Part shown: positions 18,444-27,657 of the stretch, in pieces
How positions within the stretch are numbered: position 1 is the stretch's first letter
Layout of the letters: each line of letters opens with the position of its first letter
Origin: Viridibacterium sediminicola
GTDB taxonomy: Bacteria; Pseudomonadota; Gammaproteobacteria; Burkholderiales; Rhodocyclaceae
Length of the DNA stretch: 64,000 bases
Direction: 5' to 3'
Assembly (NCBI RefSeq): GCF_039631295.1
Contig: NZ_JBDIVE010000001.1
Span: forward strand, 434,001 to 498,000
Translations under genes and position numbers: made by a program
Notes under the pieces: generated by a model
Told to the model about the DNA's origin: nothing
Database searches by the model: none
Seen by the model: only the letters and a program-made list of their open reading frames with translations

Positions 18444-19223
18444 ATGAGTTTTGTACGTTTCGAAGATGTCAGCCTCGCCTATTCCGAGGGCGGCAACCTC
18501 GCCATTCAGGACATCAACCTGGAAGTGCGCGAGGGCGAATTTGTCTCCGTCGTCGGCCCTTCGGGCTGCGGCAAATCGACGCTGATGAAGCTGATCTCGG
18601 GCCTGCGCCCGCCCTCCAACGGCTATGTCTATGTCAATGGTCGCCAGGTTGGCGGCCCGCTCAACATCATCGGCATGGCCTTCCAGGCGTCCAACTTGCT
18701 GCCCTGGCGCACGACGCTGCAAAACGTCATGCTGCCGATGGAAATCGTCGAACCCTACCGCAGCCAGCGCAAGCAAAAACGCGCTGAGTTCGAGGAAATG
18801 GCGCGCGCCCAGCTGGCCCGCGTCGGCCTCGCTGGTTATGAAGACAAGTTCCCCTGGGAGCTCTCCGGCGGCATGCAGCAACGCGCCTCGATCTGCCGCG
18901 CGCTGATCCACAAGCCGCGCCTCTTGATGCTCGACGAGCCCTTCGGCGCGCTCGACGCCTTCACCCGCGAGGAGCTGTGGTGCATGCTGCGCGATCTGTG
19001 GCAGCAGCAGCCTTTCACCGTCATCCTGGTCACCCACGATTTACGCGAAGCGGTGTTCCTCGCCGACACCGTTTATGTCATGAGCAAGCGCCCGGGGCGC
19101 ATCCTCGTCAAACGCGAGATCGACCTGCCGCGTCCGCGCGATCTTGAAATCACCTACACCGATGCCTTCGCCTCGCACGTCCACGTGCTGCGCGAAGCCA
19201 TTGGCCGCGTCCGGGAGAGCTGA
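18444..19223 (+). CDS. ABC transporter ATP-binding protein (TauB/SsuB type)
   Basis: 259 residues. Walker A GPSGCGKST, Q-loop in MAFQASNLLPWRT, signature LSGGMQQRASICRAL and Walker B LLMLDEPFGALDA are all intact. It provides the nucleotide-binding subunit for the importer whose binding protein precedes it and whose permease follows 1 base later. Belongs to the nitrate/sulfonate/taurine family that works with NMT1-type binding proteins. Confidence 0.92.
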   Translation: MSFVRFEDVSLAYSEGGNLAIQDINLEVREGEFVSVVGPSGCGKSTLMKLISGLRPPSNGYVYVNGRQVGGPLNIIGMAFQASNLLPWRTTLQNVMLPMEIVEPYRSQRKQKRAEFEEMARAQLARVGLAGYEDKFPWELSGGMQQRASICRALIHKPRLLMLDEPFGALDAFTREELWCMLRDLWQQQPFTVILVTHDLREAVFLADTVYVMSKRPGRILVKREIDLPRPRDLEITYTDAFASHVHVLREAIGRVRES

Positions 19224-19224
19224 A

Positions 19225-20001
19225 ATGCATTTATCGCAAAAGACCCTCGGCCGTCTGGCGCCCTGGCTGCTGAGCTTGTTCCTGCTAATCATCTGGGAAG
19301 CTGTGTGTCGCGGCTTTGAAATCAAGCCCTTCCTGTTCCCGGCGCCCAGTCTGGTGTGGACCACCGGCGTGGAGCTGGCCAAGCCGATTTTCGAGCACTC
19401 CATCCATACCTTCCTCACCACCATGGCGGGCTTTGCCATCGCCGTCGTGGTCGGTGGCCTGCTGGGCATGATTGTTGGCTCATCTCCCATCGTCTATCGC
19501 GCGCTCTACCCGATGCTGGTGGGCTTCAACAGCGTGCCCAAAGTGGCGTTCGTACCGGTGCTGGTGGTGTGGTTCGGCATCGGCACGATTCCGGCCATCA
19601 TCACCGCCTTCCTGATCTCCTTCTTCCCGGTGGTGGTGAACGTGGCGACCGGCTTGTCGACCCTGGAGCCGGAACTTGAAGACGTGCTGCGCTCCCTCGG
19701 CGCCTCGCGCCTGGACATCCTGTTCAAGGTCGGCCTGCCGCGCTCGATGCCCTACTTCTTTGCCTCGCTCAAGGTCGCCATCACACTGGCCTTCGTCGGC
19801 TCGGTGATTTCGGAGACGGTCGCCTCCAATCTGGGGATCGGCTACCTGATGATGAGCGCCAGCGCGTCGATGAACATGCCCCTGGTGTTCGCCGGTCTGG
19901 TCGTCATCGGCGCCATGGGTGTGGTGATGTACGAACTCTTCGCCTGGCTCGAACGCCGCATCACTGGCTGGGCCGTGCGCGGACAGAACGCGCCGGGCTG
20001 A
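19225..20001 (+). CDS. ABC transporter permease (BPD family, NMT1-type importer)
   Basis: 258 residues with about six membrane helices and the EAA-type loop (LEDVLRSLGASRLDILFKVG) that contacts the ATPase. An ATG at 19225 with GGGAGAG upstream is preferred over an in-frame ATG at 19144 inside the ATPase gene. Last gene of the importer operon, followed by a strong bidirectional terminator. Confidence 0.92.
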   Translation: MHLSQKTLGRLAPWLLSLFLLIIWEAVCRGFEIKPFLFPAPSLVWTTGVELAKPIFEHSIHTFLTTMAGFAIAVVVGGLLGMIVGSSPIVYRALYPMLVGFNSVPKVAFVPVLVVWFGIGTIPAIITAFLISFFPVVVNVATGLSTLEPELEDVLRSLGASRLDILFKVGLPRSMPYFFASLKVAITLAFVGSVISETVASNLGIGYLMMSASASMNMPLVFAGLVVIGAMGVVMYELFAWLERRITGWAVRGQNAPG

Positions 20002-20029
20002 TCCGGACACATCACGCCTCGCAAAAAAA

Positions 20030-20066
20030 CAAGGCCCGCCGGACAGATCCAGTCCGGCGGGCCTTG
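20030..20066. terminator. Bidirectional terminator between converging operons
   Basis: A perfect 15-bp stem (arms 20030-20044 and 20052-20066, core AAGGCCCGCCGGAC) with a 7-base loop. Plus-strand reading continues into TCTTT; minus-strand reading continues into a run of seven T. It ends both the importer operon and the guanine deaminase operon. Confidence 0.9.
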
Positions 20067-20083
20067 TCTTTGCGCGGGTGAAA

Positions 20084-21412
20084 TCAGCTCAGCGCTTTGT
20101 GCACGCACTCGCCCAGCACATGCGTGGCATGCACGCTGCGATCATCGCCCAGCGCCATCAGTGCGAACAGGCGCTCGTCGATGCGCGTGGTGTATTCGGC
20201 GCGGAATTGCAGCTCGGCCGGGCTCTGCAAGCTCAGCACCACGAAGTCCGCTTCCTTGCCCTCGGCAAAATTGCCGATGCGGTCTTCCAGCGCCAGCGCT
20301 TTGGCACCGCCGAGCGTCGCCAGATACCAAGCGCGCCAGGGCGACAGCACCTGGCCGAGCGACTGGCCGACTTCGTAGGCGGCGCCCAGGGTGCGTAGCA
20401 GGGACAAGCTGGTGCCGCCGCCGACATCGCTGGCCAGACCGACCTTGACGCCTGCGGCGGTGCTGGCCGGGTAATCGAACAAGCCGCTGCCGAGAAAGCG
20501 GTTGGAGGTCGGACAGAAGGCAATCGCCGATTCGGTTTCGGCCATGCGCGCGCGTTCGGCCTCGCTCATGTGGATGCCGTGACCGTAAATCGCGCCACGG
20601 CCGAGCATGCCGAAGCGGTCGTAGACGTCGAGATAGCCCTTGCTGTCGGGGAAGAGCTGCTGCACGAAACGGATCTCGTCGAGGTTCTCGGAGAGGTGCG
20701 TCTGCAAGTGCATGTCCGGCCGGCTGCGGAACAGCTCGCCGGCCACCTGCAGCTGCTCGGGCGTCGAGGTGATCGCGAAGCGCGGCGTCACGCTGTAGCG
20801 CAGTCGGTCCTTGCCGTGCCAGCGCTCGATCAGGGCGCTGCAGTCCTCCAGGCTGGTCGCGGCCGTGTCGCGCAAGCCGGTCGGGCAATTACGATCCATC
20901 ATCACCTTGCCGCACAGCATGCGCAGCTTGCGCGCCTGGGCGGCACGGAAAAACGCATCGACCGAATGCGCATGCACGGTGCCATACACCGAGGCGGTGG
21001 TGGTGCCATTGGCGAGCAGGCGGTCGAGGAAGAAAGATGCCGTGGCATCGGCGACGCGCGGATCGGCGAAGCTCTCCTCGGCCGGGAAGGTGTGTTCGTT
21101 GAGCCAGTCCAGCAACTGGCGGCCGAAAGCGCCCATGACGCGCATCTGCGGGTAGTGCACATGGGTGTCGATGAGGCCGGGCATGATCAGCTTGCCGTGG
21201 TAGTCGAACAGGCGCGCGGTGTAGCGCGTGGTGTTCGGCAGATCGCGCAGCACCGCGTCCCAGGTGCCGCAGCGCCGGATCAAGCCGTTTTCGATCAGCA
21301 GGGCACCGTCTTCGAAATACTGCCAGCAGGCTGGATCGTCGCCCTCGCCCGGATCGGCGAGAAAGTGCAGGACCGGCCCGCGAACCAGGATGCTGTGATT
21401 TTGGGGATTCAT
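20084..21412 (-). CDS. guaD: Guanine deaminase (amidohydrolase type)
   Basis: 442 residues. Converts guanine to xanthine and ammonia. Metal-site motifs are visible: LIDTHVHYPQ (HxH), HLQTHLSENLDEI, YGHGIHMSEAE and the GuaD-specific LASDVGGGTSLSLL, plus the substrate loop TPRFAITSTPEQL. The ATG at 21410-21412 has an AGGAGG ribosome binding site 8 bases upstream, so longer in-frame starts are rejected. It is the last gene of the xdh-importer-deaminase operon, and its product feeds the xanthine dehydrogenase encoded upstream. Confidence 0.95.
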   Translation of the reverse strand: MNPQNHSILVRGPVLHFLADPGEGDDPACWQYFEDGALLIENGLIRRCGTWDAVLRDLPNTTRYTARLFDYHGKLIMPGLIDTHVHYPQMRVMGAFGRQLLDWLNEHTFPAEESFADPRVADATASFFLDRLLANGTTTASVYGTVHAHSVDAFFRAAQARKLRMLCGKVMMDRNCPTGLRDTAATSLEDCSALIERWHGKDRLRYSVTPRFAITSTPEQLQVAGELFRSRPDMHLQTHLSENLDEIRFVQQLFPDSKGYLDVYDRFGMLGRGAIYGHGIHMSEAERARMAETESAIAFCPTSNRFLGSGLFDYPASTAAGVKVGLASDVGGGTSLSLLRTLGAAYEVGQSLGQVLSPWRAWYLATLGGAKALALEDRIGNFAEGKEADFVVLSLQSPAELQFRAEYTTRIDERLFALMALGDDRSVHATHVLGECVHKALS

Positions 21413-21428
21413 GAGAGATACCTCCTGA

Positions 21429-21454
21429 GCCGTGCCTTGATCACCCGGCACGGC
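21429..21454 (-). promoter_or_regulatory. Intercistronic hairpin before guaD
   Basis: Perfect 8-bp stem GCCGTGCC/GGCACGGC with a 10-base loop in the 49-base gap between the 8-oxoguanine deaminase stop and guaD, just upstream of the AGGAGG. No T-tract follows, so it is more likely an mRNA-stability or coupling element than a terminator. Confidence 0.4.
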
Positions 21455-21461
21455 GAACAAT

Positions 21462-22823
21462 CTAGTGAGCGGCGTTGGCCAGGCTACGCGCCAGCGCATT
21501 ATGCCGTTGCAGCACGGCGGGAAGATCGAGGGTGCCCAAGTGGCCATCGCGCACCACCACGCGGCCATTGATGATCGACCAGTTCACGCGCAAGGAGGCG
21601 CAGAACACCAGCGCCGCCACCGCGTCATGCACGGCGCCGCCAGCCATAGCCACGTCGTCAAGCTTGAAAGCCACGCAATCAGCGCTCATGCCCGGCGCCA
21701 GCGCGCCGATGTCGTCCCGCCCGAGCACGCGTGCGCCGCCCAGCGTAGCGATCTCCAGCGCATCGCGCGCACTCAGCGCCGCCGGACCGAAGCCGACGCG
21801 CGCCAGCAGCATTGCCTGACGCGCCTCGCCGAGCATGTGCGCGCCATCGTTCGAGGCCGAACCATCGACGCCGAGCCCCACCGGCACGCCGGCCTTGCGC
21901 ATCGCCGGTACTGGCGCGATGCCGGACGCCAGGCGCATATTGGAGCACGGGCAGTGCGCCACGCCGGTACCGGTGCGCGCGAACAAGGCGATGCCGGCTT
22001 CGTCGAGCTGCACGCAGTGCGCATGCCAGACATCGTGGCCGGTCCAGCCCAGCGATTCGGCGTATTCAGCAGGCGTCATGCCGAACTGCTCGCGACTGTA
22101 GGCGATGTCCTTGAAGTTCTCCGCCAGGTGGGTGTGCAGGCGCACGCCGTAACTGCGCGCCAGCTGTGCCGATTCGCGCATCAAGTCGCGGCTGACCGAG
22201 AACGGCGAACAAGGCGCGACGGCAATCTGCAGCATGCTGTGGCGCGAGGCATCGTGATACTGCTCGATGAGGCGGCGTGTGTCGCGCAGAATGTCCGCCT
22301 CCTGCTCGACCACCCGATCCGGCGGCAAACCGCCCTGCGACTGCCCCACGCTCATGCTGCCGCGGCTGGCCGTGAAGCGCATGCCGATTTGCTGCGCGGC
22401 TTCGATGCTGTCATCGAGGCGGCAGCCGTTCGGGTAGATGTAGAGATGGTCCGACGAGGTGGTACAGCCCGAGAGGATCAGCTCGGCCATCGCGGTGAGC
22501 GTGGACACGCGGATCATCTCCGGCGTCAGCCCGGCCCAGATCGGGTACAGCGCGGAGAGCCAGTCGAACAGCTCGGCGTCCTGCGCGGCGGGAATCGCCC
22601 GCGTCAGGCTCTGATACATATGGTGATGCGTATTGATCAGGCCGGGCAGCAAGACGTGACCGGCCATATCGATGACTTCGTCGGCCTCGGCCGGCAGATC
22701 CGGCGTAGTGCCGACAAGCTCGATCACGCCATCACGGATGAACAGACCGCCGCCGGCGATCTCGCGGCGCGTGGCGTCCATGGTGACCAGCACATCGGCA
22801 TTTTTCAACAACAGGGTAGACAT
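21462..22823 (-). CDS. 8-oxoguanine deaminase-like amidohydrolase
   Basis: 453 residues, COG0402-type TIM-barrel deaminase. LINTHHHMYQSLTRA supplies the first metal ligands; VRLHTHLAEN, HAHCVQLDEAG and GLGVDGSASND supply the remaining active-site residues. The IAVAPCSPFSVS segment and overall pattern fit the Pseudomonas-type 8-oxoguanine deaminase, which converts 8-oxoguanine to uric acid, rather than hydroxyatrazine hydrolases, which are the other plausible reading. It lies between the purine importer permease and guaD in the same operon, which supports a purine substrate. The ATG at 22821-22823 is chosen because the protein then starts at the conserved STLLLKNADVLVTMD. Confidence 0.85.
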   Translation of the reverse strand: MSTLLLKNADVLVTMDATRREIAGGGLFIRDGVIELVGTTPDLPAEADEVIDMAGHVLLPGLINTHHHMYQSLTRAIPAAQDAELFDWLSALYPIWAGLTPEMIRVSTLTAMAELILSGCTTSSDHLYIYPNGCRLDDSIEAAQQIGMRFTASRGSMSVGQSQGGLPPDRVVEQEADILRDTRRLIEQYHDASRHSMLQIAVAPCSPFSVSRDLMRESAQLARSYGVRLHTHLAENFKDIAYSREQFGMTPAEYAESLGWTGHDVWHAHCVQLDEAGIALFARTGTGVAHCPCSNMRLASGIAPVPAMRKAGVPVGLGVDGSASNDGAHMLGEARQAMLLARVGFGPAALSARDALEIATLGGARVLGRDDIGALAPGMSADCVAFKLDDVAMAGGAVHDAVAALVFCASLRVNWSIINGRVVVRDGHLGTLDLPAVLQRHNALARSLANAAH

Positions 22824-22860
22824 GAAGAAGGAGCTCAGCTGTTTGGACAACTCGTGACAA

Positions 22861-22893
22861 GTCAGGATAGGACATTTTCAGCCCTACCCTGAC
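22861..22893 (-). promoter_or_regulatory. Intercistronic hairpin before the 8-oxoguanine deaminase gene
   Basis: The arms GTCAGGATAGG and CCTACCCTGAC pair with one G-T wobble around an 11-base loop, in the 102-base gap after the permease stop codon. No T-tract. Possible processing or stability element. Confidence 0.4.
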
Positions 22894-22925
22894 TCAAGGG
22901 AAATACGGACAGAACCTGTGTGCGA

Positions 22926-23852
22926 TCAGCCGCCCGCGATGAAGGACTTGCCCAGCGAAGCCGGCAGATTCAGCTGCAGCAGCTTGCGATCACGCGAGAT
23001 CAGCACCAGCACGACAATGGTCGCGATATACGGCAGCGCCGACAGGAAGTGCGAAGAGATCGGAATACCGAGGCCTTGCGCGTGCAGCTGCAGAATCGTC
23101 ACGCCACCGAAGAGGTAGGCGCCGAGCATCAGACGGCCCGGCTTCCAGGTCGCGAAGACCACCAGAGCCACGGCAATCCAGCCGCGACCGGCAGTCATGT
23201 TCTGCACCCACAGCGGCGTGTAGACCACCGACAGGTAGGCGCCGGCGATGCCCGCCATGGCGCCACCAAACAGCACCGCACCGTAGCGGATCGCCATCAC
23301 TGGATAACCGATGGCATGCGCCGATTCGGGCGACTCGCCGACCGCTCGCAGCACCAGGCCGATCCGCGTCTTGGCCAGCACCCAGGACAAGACCGCAAAG
23401 GTCGCGAAGGAGAGATAGACGACGATGTCCTGGTGGAACAGCACCGGCCCGATCACCGGAATATCGGAGAGGATGGGAATCGCCAGCGGCTTCACCCCCG
23501 GCAGGCTGTAGCTGACGAAGCTCTGGCCGATGAAGGCCGACAAACCGACGCCGAAAATCGTCGTCGCCAGACCCGAAGCCGCCTGATTGGCCCCCAGCGA
23601 AAGGGTGAGGATGGCAAACGGCAGCGCGGCCAGGGCGCCCGCCAGCGCGCCGATGGAAAGCCCCACCACCAGATTGCCATCAGTCGCCACCGCCGCAGCA
23701 AAGGCCGCAATGGCACCGATCAGCATCATGCCCTCGACGCCCAGATTGATGACGCCGCTTTTCTCGGCCACCAGCTCGCCCAGACCTGCGAACACCAGCG
23801 GAGTGGCGGCACCCAGGGTGCCGACCAGAATCGGAGTGATGTGCTCGATCAT
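22926..23852 (-). CDS. BMP-type purine/nucleoside ABC transporter permease (NupQ-like)
   Basis: 308 residues, hydrophobic, about eight to nine helices. GELVAEKSGVINLGVEGMMLIGA is the diagnostic start of the second permease (YufQ/NupQ, RbsC-like) of BMP-family nucleoside importers. Start overlaps the stop of the first permease (ATGA). Works with the double ATPase at 24990-26540 and the binding protein at 32218-33300. Confidence 0.92.
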   Translation of the reverse strand: MIEHITPILVGTLGAATPLVFAGLGELVAEKSGVINLGVEGMMLIGAIAAFAAAVATDGNLVVGLSIGALAGALAALPFAILTLSLGANQAASGLATTIFGVGLSAFIGQSFVSYSLPGVKPLAIPILSDIPVIGPVLFHQDIVVYLSFATFAVLSWVLAKTRIGLVLRAVGESPESAHAIGYPVMAIRYGAVLFGGAMAGIAGAYLSVVYTPLWVQNMTAGRGWIAVALVVFATWKPGRLMLGAYLFGGVTILQLHAQGLGIPISSHFLSALPYIATIVVLVLISRDRKLLQLNLPASLGKSFIAGG

Positions 23853-24931
23853 GCTGCCACCTTGTTCAGTTGAACGACTTTGCGTCGTTTGATGCGGTAA
23901 TTGACGAAGGCATCGGCACCGAGCAGGAAAAACAGCAACATGCCCTGGAACAGCCCGGTGATCGCCGAGGGCAACTGCAGCGAGACCTGGCCGGCGTCAC
24001 CGCCGATATAGATCATCGCCATCAGGAAACCCGACAGCACGATGCCCAGCGGATGCAAACGGCCGACCCATGCCACGATGATGGCCGCATAGCCGTAGCC
24101 GGGCGACAGCGACAAGGTCAGCTGACCAATCGGCCCCGCCACCTCGCCCGCACCGGCGATACCGGCGGTCAGGCCCGAGATGATGAGGCTCAGCCACACC
24201 GCCTTGCGTGCCGAGAAACCGGCATAGCGCGCCGCAGCCGGCGCCTGCCCGCCGACCGCCAGCTGGAAGGCGGTGAAACTGCGCGAGACGAAGATCTGGA
24301 AAATCACCACCGCCGCAATCGTGATGTACACCGAGGTATTGATGCGCAAGCCCTCGAACAGCGGCGTAAACAAGGCGGCATCACCGAACATGATCGACTG
24401 CGGGAAATTGGAGCCGCCCGGATCGCGCCAGGGCACGCTGACCAGCCAGGACAAAAAGAAGGTCGCGACATAGGTGAGCATCAAGGTGGTCAGCGTCTCC
24501 TCGGCATTGAAGTGTGTCTTCAGCCAGGCCGGCAGCGCGCCCCACAGACCACCGCCGAGGGCACCGGCCAGCACCATCGCCGGCAGAACCCACCATGCCG
24601 TGCTGCCATCGGTCCAGATCGCCACCGCACTGGCGAAGATCGCGCCCATCAGCAGCTGACCTTCAGCGCCGATGTTGTAGATGCGCGCCCGGAAGCCCAG
24701 CGCCAGACCTTGCGCGATGAGGATCAGCGGCGATGCCTTGAGCACCAGCTCGCTCCAGCCATTGCTGGTCTCCAGCGGTTCAATGAAGAACACGTAGAAC
24801 GCCTTGGGCGGACTGACGCCAAGGCTCCAGAAAAGCACGGCGCCGACCACCAGCGTGAGACAGATCGCAATCGGCGGAGCGGCCCATTGCATGAGCTTCG
24901 AGGGCGTCGCGCGGGGTTCTAGAAGTTGCAT
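23849..24931 (-). CDS. BMP-type purine/nucleoside ABC transporter permease (NupP-like)
   Basis: 360 residues. First permease of a BMP-family importer: GVSPPKAFYVFFIEPL, the GFRARIYNIGAEGQLLMGA motif and the C-terminal region before RIKRRKVVQLNK are characteristic of YufP/NupP. It lies 58 bases after the ATPase gene and overlaps the second permease gene by four bases. Confidence 0.92.
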   Translation of the reverse strand: MQLLEPRATPSKLMQWAAPPIAICLTLVVGAVLFWSLGVSPPKAFYVFFIEPLETSNGWSELVLKASPLILIAQGLALGFRARIYNIGAEGQLLMGAIFASAVAIWTDGSTAWWVLPAMVLAGALGGGLWGALPAWLKTHFNAEETLTTLMLTYVATFFLSWLVSVPWRDPGGSNFPQSIMFGDAALFTPLFEGLRINTSVYITIAAVVIFQIFVSRSFTAFQLAVGGQAPAAARYAGFSARKAVWLSLIISGLTAGIAGAGEVAGPIGQLTLSLSPGYGYAAIIVAWVGRLHPLGIVLSGFLMAMIYIGGDAGQVSLQLPSAITGLFQGMLLFFLLGADAFVNYRIKRRKVVQLNKVAA

Positions 24932-24989
24932 GATGAATGGGCTTTTGTAAGGACGTTGAACGATGCGGACAAGGCGAGGACAGGGGCGC

Positions 24990-26540
24990 TCATGCCGCCT
25001 CCTGCTCGGTGTTGCGGACCATCAGCAAGCCGATGCGCTCGACGTCGGTCTGCTCCTTGGGCACGGCTTCCGACAGCCGCCCGCCGGCCAGCACGGCGAT
25101 GCGGTCGCTGATCTCGAACAGCTCGTCGAGCTCTTCGGAAATCACCAGCACGCCAACACCGCTGCGCGAAATATCGAGAATCGTCTGGCGCAGGAAGGCC
25201 GAGGCACCGACATCCACGCCCCAGGTTGGCTGGGCGATGACCATCACCTTGGGCGCCTGCATGATCTCGCGACCGACGATGAACTTCTGCAGATTGCCGC
25301 CGGACAGGCTGCGCGCCACCGACTGCTCGCCATTGCAGCGCACGTCGAAGCGCTCGATGCAGCGCTTGGCAAAGTCGCGCGCGGCGGCAAAGTCGAGCAG
25401 GGTGTATTTGCGCATCTCCGGCTGGCGGTGCGCAGTGAGCATCGCGTTCCACGACAAAGGCATGTTCGGCACGGCGCCGCGCCCCAGGCGTTCCTCGGGC
25501 ACAAAGCCCAGGCCCTTGTCGCGGCGCTGGCCGGCATTGAGTTGGCCGACATCGACGCCATCGAGCAGGATCGCGCCCTTGCCCACCGTCTGTTCGCCCG
25601 ACAGGGCGGCCAGCAGCTCGGCCTGGCCATTGCCCGAAATGCCGGCAATACCGACCACTTCGCCGCGCGCCACGCGCAGATTCACATCCTTGAGCGAGAC
25701 GCCAAAGGGGTCCGGCGACTCCAGCGAGAGATTGCGCACCTCCAGCGAGGTGCCGACGCTACCGGTGTATTCCGGCGCCACGCAGACCGGCAGATCGCGC
25801 CCGATCATCATCCGCGCCATGCTCGCCGGGGACTCCTCGGCCGGCTTGCAGTGGCCGGTGACGCGGCCACCGCGCATCACCGTGGCGCTGTCGCAGAGTT
25901 CCTGGATCTCGTGCAGCTTGTGGCTGATGTAGAGCAGGGACACGCCTTCGCTAGCGAGCTGGCGCAAGGTTTCGAAGAGCTTCCTGACGGCTTGCGGCGT
26001 GAGCACCGAAGTCGGCTCATCGAGGATCAAGAGCTGCGGGTCCTGCAACAGGCAGCGCACGATTTCGACGCGCTGACGCTCGCCCACCGACAGACTATGC
26101 ACCAGACGGTGCGGGTCCAGCGGCAGACCGTATTTCTCGGAGACGATCTTGACGCGCTCGGCGAGCGCAGCCAGATCGAAGGGTTCATCAAGCGCCAGCG
26201 CGATGTTCTCGGTGACCGTCAGCGTCTCGAACAGCGAGAAATGCTGGAACACCATACCGATACCCAGCTTGCGTGCCGCGGCCGGATTAGGGATGACGAT
26301 CTGGCGGCCATTCCACTGGATTTCGCCTTCATCTGCCTGGATCGAACCATAGATGACCTTCATCAGGGTGCTCTTGCCCGCCCCGTTTTCGCCCAGCACG
26401 GCATGAATCTCACCTGGCATCACCGTCAGGCTGACATCGGCATTGGCCACCACACCCGGATAACGCTTGGTGATATTGGACAAGGACAAGCGCGGCTCGC
26501 CCGGCGGAGCCGGATGATTATGCGGCGGGGGTATCAGCAT
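24990..26540 (-). CDS. BMP-type purine/nucleoside ABC transporter ATP-binding protein (NupO-like, duplicated)
   Basis: 516 residues with two ABC domains, as in YufO/NupO and RbsA. The first has Walker A GENGAGKST, signature LSVGERQRVEI and Walker B LLILDEPTSVLTP. The second is degenerate at Walker A (GISGNGQAELL) but keeps the LSGGNLQK signature, the usual asymmetry of this family. The ATG at 26538-26540 lies inside the end of xdhC (23-base overlap), so import and xanthine oxidation genes are translationally linked. Confidence 0.93.
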   Translation of the reverse strand: MLIPPPHNHPAPPGEPRLSLSNITKRYPGVVANADVSLTVMPGEIHAVLGENGAGKSTLMKVIYGSIQADEGEIQWNGRQIVIPNPAAARKLGIGMVFQHFSLFETLTVTENIALALDEPFDLAALAERVKIVSEKYGLPLDPHRLVHSLSVGERQRVEIVRCLLQDPQLLILDEPTSVLTPQAVRKLFETLRQLASEGVSLLYISHKLHEIQELCDSATVMRGGRVTGHCKPAEESPASMARMMIGRDLPVCVAPEYTGSVGTSLEVRNLSLESPDPFGVSLKDVNLRVARGEVVGIAGISGNGQAELLAALSGEQTVGKGAILLDGVDVGQLNAGQRRDKGLGFVPEERLGRGAVPNMPLSWNAMLTAHRQPEMRKYTLLDFAAARDFAKRCIERFDVRCNGEQSVARSLSGGNLQKFIVGREIMQAPKVMVIAQPTWGVDVGASAFLRQTILDISRSGVGVLVISEELDELFEISDRIAVLAGGRLSEAVPKEQTDVERIGLLMVRNTEQEAA

Positions 26541-27657
26541 CGACGTTCACCTCGGATGGAATGGAAGCTTGTGCCTCACGCACTTGCAAGAGTTGCGCCA
26601 CCACCGCGATGGCCAGCACCTGCGGCGACTTGTCGCGGATGCCGGGCACACCGATCGGACAACACATGCGCGCGGTATCGAGCCCGAGCGCCTGCAGGCG
26701 ATGCTCGAAACGCGCACGCTTGGTTTTTGAACCGATGAGGCCGAACCAGGCAAAATCGTCGCGGCGCAGGATCTGCTCGCACAAGGCCAGGTCCAGGGCA
26801 TGGCTATGCGTGAGCACAAGGAAAAAACTGCCCGGCGGCGCCGAGGCAACGGCTTCCTCCGGCGCGTCGCTGACGATGCATTCAACCTTATCACGGGCGC
26901 GGCCAAACAGATCGTCACGCGGATCAACCCAGCGAATCTGCGCATCGAGTGTTGCCAGCAGCTCGACAACGGCGGCGCCGACATGGCCGGCACCGAAGAT
27001 TGTGATGGGGAAAGGCGTGGCTTGAAGGATATGCGAGAGTCGCCATATTTCAGGCATTGCCCCTCTCCCGGTGCTTTGCACCACCCTCCCCCGAGGGGGA
27101 GGGCACGGCAACGCCTTGCAGCCATTCGGACCAGTACCTAATTGCGTGAAGCTGTTTGCAGTCCCCTCCCCCTCGGGGGAGGGTGGCCCGTCAGGGCCGG
27201 GAGAGGGGAAAGGGATCATGTCGAGACAAGCCCCCTGACTCCACTGCCCCGCATTCAGGCTACTCCAATGAGACTGTGCATCCAACGACACAAGCGTGCG
27301 CTGCAAGCCTATGCCACGTTCAAGCTGCTGCACGCGCTCATACCATTCAACACGTGACGCCTGTCCAATCCGCTCGAACACCAGCCACACCACGCCACCG
27401 CAGCACTGACCCAGACTCGCGCCGAGCGACAAACGCTGCATCGCAGGCGTGGCGGAAGGCTGCAGCAGCATCGCCCGTGCCTGCGCCATCGCCTCCCATT
27501 CCAGATGGCCGCCGCCGATGGTATCGACCGTGCCATGGAGCGTCACCAGCATGCTCGTGCCCGCTTCGCGCGGTGCCGAACCCTGGGTTGCGGCCACCGT
27601 GACGAGCACCACATCGCCCTGCGCGAGTTGCTCGGGCAGGGCACGCCACCAGGGCAT
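26518..27657 (-). CDS. xdhC: Xanthine dehydrogenase maturation factor XdhC, with an in-frame repeat insertion
   Basis: 379 residues. XdhC binds molybdenum cofactor, promotes its sulfuration and inserts it into XdhB. The N-terminal XdhC/CoxI domain (VTVAATQGSAPREAGTSMLV, TIGGGHLEWEAM) and the C-terminal Rossmann-type domain (PITIFGAGHVGAAVVELLA) are both intact. Between them about residues 147-199 are encoded by a GC-rich palindromic repeat element (27060-27219) and read as Pro/Gly-rich linker. This makes the protein about 50 residues longer than expected, without breaking the frame. The start ATG overlaps the xdhB stop by one base (TGATG). Confidence 0.92.
   Translation of the reverse strand: MPWWRALPEQLAQGDVVLVTVAATQGSAPREAGTSMLVTLHGTVDTIGGGHLEWEAMAQARAMLLQPSATPAMQRLSLGASLGQCCGGVVWLVFERIGQASRVEWYERVQQLERGIGLQRTLVSLDAQSHWSSLNAGQWSQGACLDMIPFPSPGPDGPPSPEGEGTANSFTQLGTGPNGCKALPCPPPRGRVVQSTGRGAMPEIWRLSHILQATPFPITIFGAGHVGAAVVELLATLDAQIRWVDPRDDLFGRARDKVECIVSDAPEEAVASAPPGSFFLVLTHSHALDLALCEQILRRDDFAWFGLIGSKTKRARFEHRLQALGLDTARMCCPIGVPGIRDKSPQVLAIAVVAQLLQVREAQASIPSEVNVDADTPAA
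27060..27219. repeat. Palindromic repeat element, copy A, inside xdhC
   Basis: Two inverted arms of about 45 bases (27060-27103 and about 27172-27219) share CCCCTCTCCCGG and ACCCTCCCCCGAGGGGGAGG blocks and enclose about 70 bases of unrelated core. Each arm is itself palindromic. Related arms occur at 41190-41303 and 44096-44142. No transposase is present, so it resembles a MITE or paired REP unit. Its length is a multiple of three within error, keeping xdhC open. Confidence 0.8.
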
